A stretch of 64,000 nucleotides of DNA. Source: Lethocerus indicus (taxonomy: Eukaryota > Arthropoda > Insecta > Hemiptera > Belostomatidae). The notes below the pieces were generated by a model, which did no database searches, had not been told where the DNA came from, and was given only the letters and a program-made list of their open reading frames with translations. This document shows, one piece after another, positions 1 through 12,072 of this stretch; within the stretch, counting starts at the first letter, position 1, and each line of letters begins with the position of its first letter. The translations under genes were made by a program, and so were the position numbers. The stretch covers positions 8,831,575-8,895,574 of the forward strand of contig JACDQD010000005.1 of NCBI GenBank assembly GCA_019843655.1. The letters run 5' to 3'.

Positions 1-2294
1 CGAAAAAATAAAGCTGGATGCAAATAAGCGTATTTTCGTCGTAAATCGAATCCTTTAATAATGTAATATTGAAATATAAAATAATACTAAATTTGTATCA
101 TAAGTGATGGGTTCATTTGTAGTCTGTTTTCGTGTAGCAACCGTTTATAAATTACCTGGAAACGTTGGAGGAAAAACACCTTAAAAAAATATTTACGGGG
201 CAATTTGAATGTCATTTGGAACATATAAAAATCTTCAGCATTCAACTCCGGTTTCTGATTTCAGTCGACATCCCAATTCTTAATTTTTCTGAAATGTATA
301 TCGAGAATAATTATTAAGAAAAACTTTGTGGGTAGGATACAGAGAAACAATCATGAAAAAAAAATAATAAATGATATTTAATATATAACATTAAAAACAA
401 TTGTAATAATTATATATATTTTACAAACAATATTGAATATAATCTATCAAATACATAACAGCTTTAAATATTTATGTACAAAATATTTTATCAACAATTT
501 ACATAAATTTTTTAAATTATAAAAGTCGAACAATATTAGTCAATAAATCGTGCAGTAAACCTCGAAATAACACCACTATTCTGTGAATTTATCTAATAAC
601 AAATTATCACTAGTGTTTTATTGCTTCAATAAAGGCATTTACTATACATATATACATCGAAATTTTCAATCTTTAGGACGAGTAAATTATTACAGTAAAA
701 ACAGGTTAGTAATACAACAAATTCAAACAATTTTCGAACAGGAACTGTTGCGTCTATCTATAATTCGTGTAGAAAAACTGATTTTTAAAATAAAAATAAT
801 GAAACCAACTAGTAACGCATGATTTATGACAATAACTGCAACTGAAAACTCTTCTGGGGGGAAAATTGTTTTGTTTCACAATACTTTTCACAAATGACCA
901 GTTGGCGTTATAAAAATGTTTTCTGTCGTTTATCTGAAAAGAAAAACAACTATAGAATGTTTGAAATGTCACAGATGGAGGCTGTTTACAGACAGGTAGG
1001 CACACACAGTATCATGTTTTCTCTGTGTACTTGCAACAGAATGTATGTAAATGAGTATTACAGACCTTCAAAGTATGTACCTTCAAAGATGTTTGAGAAA
1101 ATAAATAAATGAATAGATTTAGAACCATTCTATGAGTACATTCACAATTATTTTTTACAATGAAACTGTGAAATCTGTGAATAAGGTCATCATAAATGCA
1201 TGCAGTTCGACCCAGGAAGGTCACTGATTTGAACTTGTAGTTTGTACTTTTACATTTGCAAAAATCCACGTTTGACCTCTTGGAAATAAACATAAAAATA
1301 TTTTACTATAATTTATATTAGCATTATTTTCGGGCAGCTAAATTTAAAGCCGCATATATTAGTCAATTTTGTTTTGTAATCAGAACGTAATATCGTTTCA
1401 CTGGCGCAATTTTGTTGCTTGAACAAGCACATTCATTTAAAATAAAAGAAAATGTGTGTAAAAACAGTACACTGAGGTCGTAACGAACATAAAAAAACCG
1501 CTAAAAATCAGATTTCTAATCGGGAATGTACCCAATGAAATTTATAATGTAATTAATGAGAAAGATTCTTTTTTAATATGCACTTACACGAATGGTTGAG
1601 TGAATATATGCTCGTGGGAAAATAATACAATTAACATTATTTATGCACAACAGTTCAAAACCTGTCAACAACAACAGTGTCCTTATCCTACAACAACGAG
1701 AACAATAATACAATGGAGAAATTATAACTTGTAAATAGGTCTAGTACGACGGTTTTTATGAACATGGGAGGTTACGTACAATTAAAATTAAACAGTTGTC
1801 GGGCGATTTTACGATTTTTCTCACTTTACACGATTATACGAATCACTCACAAGGGTCACAGCCTAAGATCAAACTTTTACAGCTCGAGGAGTTTGAATTC
1901 CCCAACGGAATTTCTGTACGGTGCACGATTCATTCGAAACGATTCCAACAAACAAAGTGTTGGCCGTGAATTACAAAATTGGATTTGTAAATTTATTACG
2001 CTCCACGCGATCTTCCAGTTTCAGGTCGTTCGGTCGGTCATTTCGATGACAACCACTGTTCACAGTGGACTAAGCGTTGAATTGAATTTTTTTCTAATTT
2101 AGGAGGATAATTTCGCCGCAACCCGAGAGCGGCCGAAACCGGTCTAGCGAAAGACCAAAAGAGTGGTCCAAATATCCTCCTTGGTCCAGAGCTGGAGACA
2201 TGTCGGAAGTGAGTCTCAGCAAATCAATGGTCGAATGTTCCAATCGGAAGGTGAACCGAAGCTAGACCGGTTTCGTGGCGTACCGTCGGCCGGC
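1..2294. other. AT-rich sequence distal to the last zinc-finger exon
   Basis: I see no convincing gene here on either strand; open frames are short and have no recognisable domain. It is the region downstream of the most distal terminal exon and may include its 3' UTR. A fragment of the foldback MITE family (an arm with the ccggtctagcgaaagacc motif) lies at about 2106-2165. Confidence 0.5.
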
Positions 2295-2560
2295 CTAGCA
2301 GTGTTTACTCTTCAGGTGGGTCATCAGGGTCGACCTCCTCTTGGCCTTGTACGAACAGTAGGGGCAGCCGTGTGTCTTCGGGTGCGGGTTGTGCTTGTCG
2401 TTGTAGTGCCGCCTTACTTGGCCCGTGTGCGGGCTCATGTACTCGCAGTGGACGCACCTGTAGAGGCGGCCGCGGCTCTCGCCGTCGAAGACCACCGTGA
2501 ACGGTTCACCCTCCAGGTTGCCCCTCGGCCTCTTGCCCAGAAGCAGTCCGCACACTTCGT
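2295..2560 (-). CDS. lola: Alternative terminal exon, two C2H2 zinc fingers (exon 1 of the array)
   Basis: This is the left-most, most distal terminal exon. The minus-strand acceptor tccatgcag ends at 2561, and two bases precede the first full codon. The exon encodes 87 residues. Finger 1 (about 35-56) is C-X2-C-X12-H-X4-H, then an 8-residue linker NPHPKTHG, then finger 2 (65-86), with one Cys before the stop. The leader carries a basic GKRPRG patch. The HYNDKH end of finger 1 and the CPYCSYKAKR start of finger 2 are shared with the exons at 6359, 13210, 14850 and 21641, so they are paralogues. It would be a sequence-specific DNA-binding C-terminus for a nuclear BTB factor. The lola identity is inferred from the array. 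Confidence 0.78.
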
Positions 2561-3623
2561 CTGCATGGACAGAACGGAAACAAAAAAAATTTATCCGCGG
2601 TCACAGAGGGGCGCAACCTGAGCCTTAGAGCGACATACATTTATCCAATTTACAACCCAATAAATATATACACAGAGAACCTTATTTCAGAGTGCTTTGC
2701 CCGTACCGGAAATATAGTCATTTCCAAGGGAGATACCGACGTCAAGAAGGAAACTTATGGGGAATACTATTATAAACTATGGGGAATAATTTGTCCCATA
2801 CAACCCAGTTTTATCAGGAAGATAGTGGGAGCGTTCTTTTTGAAAGTACCCGGCTGGAAACAAGTTTTTTTTTGTATATATACATAAATAATAATAACCT
2901 TTCTGAGTGGGGAAATGGAGAAATCGGAGGAGGTGGAGTAGGAGGAATTCGAAGTCGCCGGTATAGCTCAGAAACTTGTATTTGGTATATCGTACAAATA
3001 TCCTGTTCGAACCCCTGGAGTGGGCCGAATTTTCCCTAAATTAAAAGTAATAATGATCCGAAAGAAATCAAATTCAACTTCTTCAGAAACAATACTTAAT
3101 TGGCAACTTTCACGACACAATTTAAAAAAAAACAAATTTTACAATATTGAAAGCGCAAGTGAGACACACAAGCTATTGAAAATGTGGCCGAACAAGCAAT
3201 ATTTAATATTTACACGAATGACACACACTTCGAGCCGCACGAAAGCCACTTAAATTAAATGCTGAGCAAACTGTACAAATAAAATTGGTGTTCTTATTAA
3301 AACTGTATCAATTTCAAATATAATAAGAACGCACAAAAGGAGAGAAAATACAATATATGTTTATTTTATTTAATCGAAATATAAATATCCTTATTGCCAA
3401 ATACAGCCGATTTACAAAATACCTTATAATAAAAATAATAATTTACAATGAGTCATCACTTTTTTCTTTCCGTGTGCACAAATTTAATTATGTTTTTAAG
3501 ATAAATATAAGATTAGATTTTTGTCCTTTAAAATTAAGTTTTTACCAGACTTATTACCATTGCAACGAAAGTAAAAATAAGTCGGAATGTCTAATTTGAA
3601 TGCACAGTCTGATCTGTCCAGAG
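2561..3623. other. Spacer with a tRNA-like SINE remnant
   Basis: No coding exon is visible. A tRNA-like segment is annotated separately at 2950-3030. The rest is AT-rich. Confidence 0.4.
2950..3030 (+). repeat. tRNA-derived SINE head (diverged)
   Basis: An A-box-like tatagctcag and a B-box-like tgttcgaaccc sit about 45 bases apart in tRNA order, but the acceptor stem does not pair. This fits the pol III promoter part of a tRNA-derived SINE rather than a working tRNA gene. Confidence 0.45.
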
Positions 3624-3898
3624 CTAATTAAAATGCTTGGTCCTGATGTGGACCCGAAGCGAGGACTTTTGTTTGGCCTTGTACGAGCATATCGGGCAGG
3701 AGTGGACCAGCGGGTTGGGATCGTGCATGTCGTTGTAGTGGCGTTTGAGTTTGCTCGAATTCATGTTCTTGTAGGGGCAGTATGCGCACTGGTAGAACTT
3801 GAGGCCGGTCTTCGAATGGCGCACTACGCTGACGGCGTGTTTGTTTGCCGGGGCGACGGGGGCCGAACGCCGATCATCTCCAGGCGGCCGCGGATGCG
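3624..3898 (-). CDS. lola: Alternative terminal exon, two C2H2 zinc fingers (exon 2)
   Basis: The acceptor taatttccag ends at 3899; two bases then an open frame give 90 residues. The first 36 are a proline- and arginine-rich leader without a domain. Finger 1 (37-58) begins CAYCPYKN and ends HYNDMH. The linker is DPNPLVHS. Finger 2 (67-88) begins CPICSYKAKQK. The protein stops two residues after the last His. The leader motif GLKFYQC is shared with the exon at 5284, so these two neighbours look like sister copies. No frameshift or missing ligand is seen. Confidence 0.76.
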
Positions 3899-5283
3899 CT
3901 GGAAATTACGTGGAGCGATTACAAAAATGAAAACCCCGTCAGAATATTGTTCCTTCTGTAAACGCTAGAGCGAAAAGACGGATACGTACCCAGCGCAGAC
4001 GGAGCCCCAAGACCGACCGGAAGGCCGCCGGAACGGGAAAAGGAAACGAATGTGAGAACAGCTTTAAAAAACCTGTCTATATTTTTCAGAAAAAAACAAT
4101 ATACTTTGGCTAGATCTTCTTTGGGTTGCTTTTGACGCCACCAAGCGGAGTAGCAGAAGAGAAACTCCCCCTCTCACTGCACTAGTAGAATGTTAAAACA
4201 ATAGCTGTACGTACAGATCGGGGATAAGGACCCGAAGATGATACCGAAAATGTGAAAAAGAAACAAACGAGGACTTTGAAAAACATTTTATTTTTTAGAA
4301 CAAAAATATGTACGGGGGATGTTTTCTTCTTGAAACGAAGAAGGGTATGCCCCCTCCCCTGGACTCTAGTAAAGGGGCGGATGAATATTACCACTAATAT
4401 TGAAATGAAATGAAATGGTAGGAAAAGTTCTGGGAATTAATTCCAAGACGATCATATACCTGAAAATATTTTATAACCGTTTCTCGTATTTATACTCATC
4501 GGAATAGTTTTTTATTTCTAAACACTATTTTTTAACGCCTGGAGGGTACAGAATCCGATCGTGAAAAGGGGAAAACAGAAAAGAGTTTCAGAGAGGCTAT
4601 TCATATTTTTAGACCTGTTATGTCTGAAGGAAATAATTGTGTCAAGTGGCATTGATCAATACGTAACAATGGAATACGCTCCAACATTCTTGTTTACATT
4701 TTCTTTCTTCAAATTCAAATTTTGTGAAGTTTTATTGTTTAAAAGACTCCCGATAGATTCATATCGGAAAAATAATGAGAACACGTGTAGCACATATTAA
4801 ACTGTATTTTTAAACAACTTGTCCAAAAATTATACAAACTTGTACTTGGTGCGGTTAACAACATCTAAAAGGAAAAGAATGAAAAAATAATTCCTTATTT
4901 TACTCTTGCCGGTTCGGTCTTCAACTGGATCGGTTTAGAACTCACCCTTGGGGTAATATCTGTGTACTATATCGCTTCACGTTTTCGGTAAGTGAAGTGC
5001 AGCACCCCACGAGCACCCAATATGCCAGAGTACCAGAGCTATCGAAGATGGCGAGAAGTCGAAACAGGTTTAGCCAAAGAGAAAACAGGCAAGAGGATAT
5101 AGAAGATCGAGAAAACTACGGTATTCCAAACCCTCGCTTTTCGGAACTCTTACCGGTTCCATCATCGGGGTTCGTCCCATTTAGGACCGAGGTCCTTCCC
5201 GCGTCATTACGCGATGCCACCTATTGCATACTGTTATAAAGTACAAAATGTCGGTCCATGATTGTCTATCGGGACGGTATGAA
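3899..5283. other. Spacer with a foldback MITE
   Basis: There is no exon. A diverged foldback MITE copy at 4905-5144 is listed separately; the remainder is AT-rich. Confidence 0.4.
4905..5144. mobile_element. Foldback MITE copy (diverged)
   Basis: The left arm starts gccggttcggtcttc. The right arm carries gaagatggcgagaagtcg, then actacggtattccaaaccc. Both are divergent versions of the arms seen in the full copies at 14157 and 33991. Confidence 0.55.
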
Positions 5284-5540
5284 TCAAACATGCCTCATCC
5301 TCAAGTGAACCCGAAGTGTCGTCTTTCGCTTGGCCTTGAAGTCGCAATAGGGGCAAAACTGCATGAGCGGGTTAGGGTTGTGGACGTCGTTGTAGTGCCG
5401 TCTCACCTTGCTCGACATCCTGTTCCGGTAGTCGCAGTGGACGCACTGGTAGAACTTGAGGCCACTCTCAGAATCTCTGTACGTCCTGTACGGTATATGT
5501 GGAGGTGTCGTCCCATCCCCGATCGACGGCCTATTCTCCG
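5284..5540 (-). CDS. lola: Alternative terminal exon, two C2H2 zinc fingers (exon 3)
   Basis: The acceptor ccattttcag ends at 5541. After two bases the frame is open for 84 residues. No Met codon precedes the first finger, which fits an internal-start exon fused to an upstream part. Finger 1 (32-53) starts CVHCDYRN and ends HYNDVH. The linker NPNPLMQF leads into finger 2 (62-83), CPYCDFKAKRK, followed by one Val and the stop. Leader and fingers are closest to the exon at 3624. All eight zinc ligands are present. Confidence 0.76.
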
Positions 5541-6358
5541 CTGAAAATGGAAATTAAAAACGGATATAGCGCACTCTCATCCTGCTCAACACTAAATCGT
5601 GACGGAACAATAAAACAATGACGGTACGTACCTGGCGTAGATAGAATCGTGAAAATTAAAAAAAAAAAGTAAGCAAACGAGAACTTTAAAAAGAACTTTA
5701 TTTCTGAGAAAAACAATTATGTTTTATTTCCTTGAAACCAGCAGGAAGTTGTAGTGGTGAAGCCCCAACAGCACTAAGGGGGGACTGTAACTCTATATTA
5801 CCACTATTATCCGAATATATGTGGTAGGAGAAATTCTGTGAATTGATCCCGCGACGATCAATACATAGAAGCCACTCTGTAAGGCGGAAAAATGAGGTTA
5901 GAACGTTTATTGCTGTTCAGGGAGAAGGGCTCGCCCGGATTTTGCGAAACTAAAATAAAATGTTATATGTCCTGTCCTGTTTAATAGAGTGGAATGAAAC
6001 GGACAACCGTATGGAAAAAAATAGTCCACAGTACGACGTATTTGTATATTAAATATACCGCCTGTTCAGACTGTATCAATACAGTAAATTGGTTTTTTAT
6101 CGATACAATTAACCTTCGCGACAGGTTATCTGGGTCATCAACTGCCCCGGCCTAAGACGCAATACTTAGATGAATCATATTACTGATAGAGGCCGAACAA
6201 TGATTTGGAGGGATCTAATAAAAGATACAAACCACCAAGTATCCAGGCACCGGTATTGTTCGAAATAAATATATGATTTAAGGGGTTTTTGCAAATTTTT
6301 TGAAACTGATTATTCCACTGGAAAAGATTATTATTTTTTATTTAGCCACGAAGAAAAG
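5541..6358. other. Spacer without recognised genes
   Basis: AT-rich DNA with no finger-like frame. It ends in the likely poly(A) signal of the next exon at 6337-6342. Confidence 0.4.
6337..6342 (-). promoter_or_regulatory. Candidate poly(A) signal AATAAA for exon 4
   Basis: The + strand tttatt is AATAAA on the minus strand, 17 bases past the stop codon of the exon at 6359. Position and hexamer fit a terminal exon, but use is not shown. Confidence 0.4.
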
Positions 6359-6681
6359 CTACATTGAAACGTTGCTGAAGTGTACTGGACTGTCGACGTC
6401 GTGTTTGCTGACTTGGTGGTACATCAGATTGGACTTCCTCTTGGCCTTGTAGGGGCAGTAGGGGCAGTTGTGCGTCTTCGGGTTGGGGTTGTGTTTGTCG
6501 TTGTAGTGCCTCTTGATCTTGCCAAGATCGTAGTTCTTGTACTCGCAGTGGGAACAGCTGTAAGTCCTGACTTTCGTCGATTCGTCGAAGCTCAACGTGA
6601 ACGGTACGACCGTCTCCTCGCCGGTTACCATGCTCTCCAGCAGCATCGGGATTATGTCTTCGTACTGGTAAGCGACTCCGG
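6359..6681 (-). CDS. lola: Alternative terminal exon, two C2H2 zinc fingers (exon 4)
   Basis: The acceptor ggaactatttcag ends at 6682 and leaves the array's two-base phase. It encodes 106 residues. A 41-residue acidic leader with a run of hydrophobic and Glu residues precedes finger 1 (42-63, CSHCEYKNYD to HYNDKH). The linker is NPNPKTHN, then finger 2 (72-93, CPYCPYKAKRK) and a 13-residue tail. Its fingers are near-duplicates of those at 13210 and 14850. The decayed exon at 7762 looks like a dead sister of this one, because its second finger aligns at the DNA level. Confidence 0.8.
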
Positions 6682-7761
6682 CTGAAATAGTTCCCAGTAA
6701 ACGCGTCAGAAACAGTTTATAATTAATTGATTTACAATAGGCGGTGTACTCCTAGGCTTACTTATTACGCCTGCAAAAGTTCAAACTCAAAGTTGTAGAG
6801 TAAATGTACAGCTAGTTTGGGAGTAGGGAAATTTGGATATGGGGGACAAGGGCAAAACAAAAATAAATACCGCTGTTTTAGACAGCTTCTGTTTCCTCTT
6901 TACTAAACCGACCGCTGACCACCTTCAGTAACTCTTTTTATATTGACAAAAAGAGCGACTGAAGATGGCGAACAGCCTGAACCACAGAACTGGTATTCCA
7001 AACAAACAAATATTTATATACAAAAAAAAAATGAAAAGTCCCGGGAGCATGCACAGGTTTACAAAAGGATAGAAGACATGAAGATTGATGATAAAAGTCT
7101 ATTTTTTCTCATAATAGACTGTAGGTTGTACGTCAGAGTAAACCTTCTTAAAACATCGTGCCAACCAACGTTTCTAAGTCCTGCCTTGAGTAAAGCTCGA
7201 ATTGACGTCGTACTGTCCTGGGTCTCAATCCGCCGCAATTTTCCAACGTGAATTAATCAATTTAAAGATTGGACTCGGACGACTGGAATTCAAATTGGAA
7301 TTTTCTCCACTCGCAATGGAAAACTTTTGCAGATGTATCCTGAAGTCGTCGTGCGTTGGAGCGGCTTGGAAAATAAAAATAAAATCGTCAACATAAAAAC
7401 ACTACTTGCTAAGTAGGACATGTTAAAATACAGTAGCAGGGTTACCAACAAGTAGAATATATATTTTTTACAACAATACAAATATATTTTTTTTATTGGG
7501 CTATATAGCCGGGACATACTGGTTTATTATTTAATAATAAAATCCCAAATCCGTACAAACACTTTATTTTTAGTTAATTTACCACAAATAACGCCGGAAT
7601 AAATTTTTGTCGAGCAACGAACAATTTGATTGCGAAATTTGTGATCAATCGACTGAAAAGGAAAGAAGTCTAAAAGTAGATGGATTAAACGACACAAATC
7701 TACAGATTTATTTCAAACATATCGTCGATATTATTTTATACGCTAGGGACCTAGTGGGATG
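6682..7761. other. Spacer with a MITE remnant
   Basis: A short foldback MITE lies at 6888-7008. Otherwise this is AT-rich DNA without a supported gene. Confidence 0.4.
6888..7008. mobile_element. Short foldback MITE remnant
   Basis: Inward-facing arms ttctgtttcctctttac and actgaagatggcgaacag, ending in ggtattccaaac, match the interspersed foldback family, with most of the interior lost. Confidence 0.5.
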
Positions 7762-8069
7762 TTACAGTTGTGTTTGCTTGGTTGGTGGCAAACCAAGTTG
7801 TACTCCCTCTTGGTCTACTAGGGGTGGGGCAGTGGTGGTAGACGCTGGTCTTCGGGTCGGACTTGTGCCTGTAGTTGCAGTGCCTCTTGAGGGATATGCG
7901 TAATCCGTGTGCTCGGGGTGCGAAACAGCTGCACTCCACGAGTTTCCTCGACCGGTCGAAGCCCGAAGTGTACTGGTATCGATTCGGATCATTTTCGAAT
8001 ACCGTAATCGAGCTTTTCTCCGAGCGAAGCGACGACGCTGACGTCGGCCGGCCGATCTCAAGCCGCGAC
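7762..8069 (-). pseudogene. Decayed zinc-finger terminal exon (frameshifted)
   Basis: Finger 1 survives partly: a Cys pair with only one residue between, then LKRHCNYRH and the familiar linker DPKT. The second finger's DNA aligns with that of the exon at 6359 but lacks about 4 bases after its first Cys codon, which shifts the frame so later ligands are lost. A possible acceptor (aattacag at 8070) leaves the wrong phase: splicing there would read a frame without fingers. This is an exon in decay, not a working terminal exon. Confidence 0.65.
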
Positions 8070-9094
8070 CTGTAATTGTACAAATAATAATCAGTACAAA
8101 ATAATAACCATAAAATTTTCATAAAAATCTTCCAACTTTTTTTGTTTCAATTACTTCAAAGGGGAAGAGAGTGACAACGCCTACAACGGCTCTAATGTGA
8201 TCATGAAAGGATGGGCGTCAGAGACTCAATCAGAGCCTGAGCTCCCTGCTCAGGACACGGTTGTGCGCAGGCGCGGAAGCGGAAGGATGGGATCACGTGC
8301 TACGGCCGTTACTGAGAACGCCGTTACAGCGCTCGGGCAATTTTCTGTCCTCACATCCTTACACTATCTCAGGACCTATATCAGTTCGAGGTCCCTCCCA
8401 CGGTGGGTAGACAGAAAGGGCCAACGCCGGACATAAAAGCGGGAAATTCGGACGAATCGCTGGGAGAGAACCAGCGATAAACAGGGAGCTTAGTTCACAG
8501 GACTTAGTTAAAAGGTCGGGCAGCATTGAGAACGTGGAAAATATTCCACGTGAAACCTAAAACTGCAGTCAATTTGTCAAACATTTTTAATAATTCGCAT
8601 ATTCACCAAATAATCAATTCACAAACACAAATTGACACGATATTATAATTAGCCACTGCGGAGTATGAGCGGGGAAAAAGGAGCGAAAAAGAAACAAAAT
8701 ACTGCTCAATATCAACAAAAACCACACAGTTCCTGGCGGTATTTTGTTGTAAGGCGTTTTGAATATAAACGGCGCAGACAAAATAAAACATTTGTTCCTG
8801 AAAAACGGTAGGTTACAACAAGCTTATTCGGTTTATCGGTTATATTCAATGCCCATTCGTCTTGATAACGCACGGGGATAATATAAAATTATATGAAACA
8901 ATTAAAAAAAAATCTATATTTTATTGGTCAAATAGACAGTTGAGCCCCTGCGGTAACAGTTTTTAACGCTTTTTAAAGGGACCACAAATTTTTTGTTTCC
9001 TGTTTTTTAGTTCTCACTTAAAATAACTTGTACAAATTCACTGCAGAACGACGGCCGATTATGCTTATTTTCGTTAATCTATAAGTCTTCGATG
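8070..9094. other. Spacer with a GC-richer block
   Basis: The block at about 8160-8560 is clearly more GC-rich than its surroundings and has a TATA-like cataaaag near 8434. It could be a solo LTR or another repeat, but I found no paired repeat to prove it. The rest is AT-rich. Confidence 0.3.
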
Positions 9095-9687
9095 TTTTTT
9101 TTTCTTTATTGGTCCAGTCACGACTACAATTTATATTGTATCTAGTGACACTGATCTCACTTGACACTCACTGACTTAACTCTCGAAGGAGAAGCCACCC
9201 AATGATGGTACTCCCGCTCCTGCCCTTAATCAGGTGGTAAGGAAATCGCGTGGTCATTTCCGCTTTAGGCGACACACGGGATTTTCGGGAAGGTGAACCG
9301 AGGAAAGTTGTTGAATTAAGGGATTGGAATGAAGGGATAGTTTGGAACGGAAGGATTTATACCGGGAAGCTGCTAATTCTGTAACGAATGGGACGTTTAG
9401 GTCATTGTGGATTATTCTGGTAGGCGTTCTGGTGGATTATTGTGGACATATGGTGGGGCGTTGGTAATTTTTCGTAGGATTATGGATTGCAAGGATTGGA
9501 GTCTATAACAATTAGACGGCTTGGTGGATCCCCACAGTTCGATTCCGTAGGCCCAGATAGGTTTCAGTACGCAGTTGTAAATTAATAATTTGTTTGACAG
9601 TGATAGTTGTGATCTGTAGTCGAGGAGTCTTAGTAATAATTTGTAGCGTCGTTTCGTTTCTGTACGTTTCAGTCCTGTATGCGGGTT

Positions 9688-10383
9688 TCATGTCAGTCTT
9701 CTGTCTAAGAGTAGTCCCAGGTACAGCACTTGATCTTCAATAGGAAGTTGGGACTGGTTCAGGAAAACGGGAGGACAAGTTGCTCTTCTCAAATTAAAAG
9801 TGACGTGAAAACTTTTTTGGCAATTGAACTTAATCCTCCATTTCCTGGGCCAACTTTCTATGATGAAGAGGTGTTTTTGCAGGGAATGTGATGCTAAGTA
9901 AGGATCTGAGTTTGTTGAGAGTACAGCTTTGTCGTCTGCATAGGAAGCGAGGAAAGTATCATGATGTTGAGGGATATCGGCAGTGTATACAGAATAAAGG
10001 GAGGGACCGAGAACACTACCTTGTGGAACACCTGCAAGTATAGGATAGGAATCGGATAGGAAAGCGCCTTGAGAGACTCGAAAGTGTCTGTTCCTCAAGT
10101 AGGAATTAAGGATTAGGTAGTACGTGGGAGGGAGGATTCTTTTCAGTTTCATCAGCAGTCCACAGTGCCACACCCTGTCAAAAGCTTGCGCTTCATCGAG
10201 AAATGCGGGAGAAACATACTGCTTTCTCTCAAGAGCGGAGGCGATGGTGTCTACAACGCGATTACACTGATGAAGAGTGGAATGTTCCGCTCTGAACCCA
10301 AACTGATGGTCCGGTAGGATATCGTGGGATTGTAGGATGGGATAATTGCGGCGGAGAAGAAGTTTTTCTAGGATTTTGCTCAT
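9688..10383 (-). pseudogene. Reverse transcriptase C-terminal part of the Jockey-like element
   Basis: Core RT motifs are in order: FGFRAEHST, AFDRVWH (first catalytic Asp block), GVPQGSVLGP, and the YADD catalytic box followed by KAV. The frame ends at a TGA where relatives have a Trp codon (LT-stop-NPHT). The thumb/C-terminal part continues in the same frame towards 9500. It joins the upstream fragment only through a frameshift near 10390. It would have copied element RNA at a nicked target. Confidence 0.85.
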
Positions 10384-10397
10384 TACCGGGAGAAGAC

Positions 10398-11036
10398 TTA
10401 TGGATCGGTAGGATGAAGGTGGTGAGCCGGTTTATGGGGTTTGGGAATCATGATAATATGTGACATTTTCCATTCGGAAGGGAAATGTGTGGTTCTCAAA
10501 ACTGAGTTAAGGACGAATGTTAGTTGAAGGATAGCTTTTTTGGGAAGATGTTTTAGGATGGTTGCTGTGATAAGATCAGCACCGGGGGCTTTTTTATTGG
10601 GTAGGTATTTAATAATATAGGATACATCGGAAGGGTTGAAGGCGGGTGGAGGCGGTGTTAACTGGAGAGGGATGTACAATTCGTCGTCAATATGATTGCT
10701 ATGTATGGGGTCTATAATGTCAGGATGGGGTGTGAAAACGGATGAGAGATGACGAGCAAAACCGGTAGCTTTTTCTTCATCCGTCACACCACACGTAGAG
10801 CTGTGTAATTGAATAGGGCGACAATTAGGTTTGTACGAGAGGAGTTTTCTTGTAGCAGTCCATAGAGAGTTATTGTTTGTTGTCAAAGATTCGGTGTATC
10901 TGTTAAATTTTTCTGTTCTATATATTATCAGTAACGATTTAACACGCCTACATAGTCGATTGTAATTCGTTTTGTCAGTGGGTAGGCGTGAGGTTTGCCA
11001 TTTGGATCTGGCTCGCCTTTTCTCGGTTATGAGCAA
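10398..11036 (-). pseudogene. Reverse transcriptase N-terminal/linker part of the Jockey-like element
   Basis: The frame carries the region between endonuclease and RT fingers: a Trp/Arg-rich linker, then APGADLITATILKHLPKKA and WKMSHIIMIPKP, typical of the start of Jockey-clade RT. It stops at 10398. Changing frame at that point recovers the expected PSSYR-ISLLPVMS join to the next fragment, so a single-base frameshift broke one ORF2 into two. Confidence 0.8.
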
Positions 11037-11274
11037 TCTTATTGTTATGGGGATACTTTCGTGCGCAGTAGGATTTCTCCTAGTGGTCGAGTCCTTTGCA
11101 GCTTGTTGTATATTAGTTGTTAAAGTGTGGACTGCTTGGTCAATCTGTAGCGGTGTTTTCAGTGGTATGTTTAAGTTATTTTATTGTCAAGTAAGTTTTG
11201 AAATTTGTTCCAGTCAGTAGGTCCCGTTATTAAGCGAGGAATTTCAGGGTTAAGGATGGGTCGGATATCTAATG

Positions 11275-12072
11275 TCAGGAGAACTGGTAAGTGATCGGAG
11301 GAAAGATAATCGAGAACTGTGACAGAGTGGTATAAACGAGGGATGTTAAAGGATATGAATAGTCGAGGAGATCCGGGAGTTTGGAGGAATCATACGGCCA
11401 GTAAGTGTACCGCGGTGGGGAAATTATATTATAACGGGAAGAGAGTGCGGTATCGAGCAGAATTGACACGACAATACTCGTGTATGCGAGGTATTTAACT
11501 TTGAATATATCGCGGCATTTATCGTTATTGTTCAGATCTAGGAAAAAGAGTGGCAGTGGCACTTTTGTTGTCCTTTGTAGGACGTTTGATAGGTTACTCA
11601 CAGAGAAACCCATTTCCTCCAGCTCATTCTTGATGTCACACACCGGGATAGAGGGGTGGAGGTTCCGTAGAACCACGCGGAAGGCTTTGTCCCCCTTCAA
11701 TTGGTAACAATGAAAGGGGGCTTTCATTTCTTCCAGTAGGTGCACTGCTGCCCTGTACTGGGTTGATGTGTTAAAATAAAATATGGTCTCATTTCTTCTA
11801 GATTTTGTGGTGAAGGAGCCCTTACCAATTTGCACTTCGATTTTTTTACAAAGTTCGAAGAAATTAGTAATGTTTCTCACGTATATAGGCGGTGGCTTTA
11901 CATACCTTGGCTCCCTCTCATCTTCATCACGTGGTGCAATGGCAGGATACGAGTTGGGCGCGAAAAACTCGCTCGTGATCCGATCTTGCTCCCGAGCCGC
12001 CGAAGCCATAATTTTGGTTGGTGGCGATTGAGATTGCGGGGATTGCGGTGCTGATGTCGGCACTTTAACCAT
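11275..12072 (-). pseudogene. ORF1 (PRE_C2HC) fused by deletion to endonuclease tail
   Basis: Residues 1 to about 190 resemble the Jockey ORF1 (gag-like) protein: a Pro/Ser-rich start and an RNA-binding core containing FRVVLRNLHPS and PLPLFFLDL, characteristic of PRE_C2HC. The zinc knuckles expected next are missing. Instead the frame runs into PRYTYWPYDSSKLPDLLDY, which resembles the C-terminal part of the APE-type endonuclease of ORF2. A deletion of the ORF1 end and most of the endonuclease explains this. Start chosen at the first Met. Confidence 0.7.

Noticed and set aside
2163..2621. Long plus-strand open frames opposite the zinc-finger exons (also near 13198, 21683, 24901, 25256, 37609, 43169)
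   Set aside because: They are antisense shadows: the GC-rich codons of the minus-strand fingers leave the reverse frames open. Their peptides are low-complexity Val/Leu/Gly runs without domains.
8160..8560. GC-rich block considered as a solo LTR or a small gene on the plus strand
   Set aside because: No second copy, no clear TG..CA ends with target duplication, and the open frame has no recognised domain.
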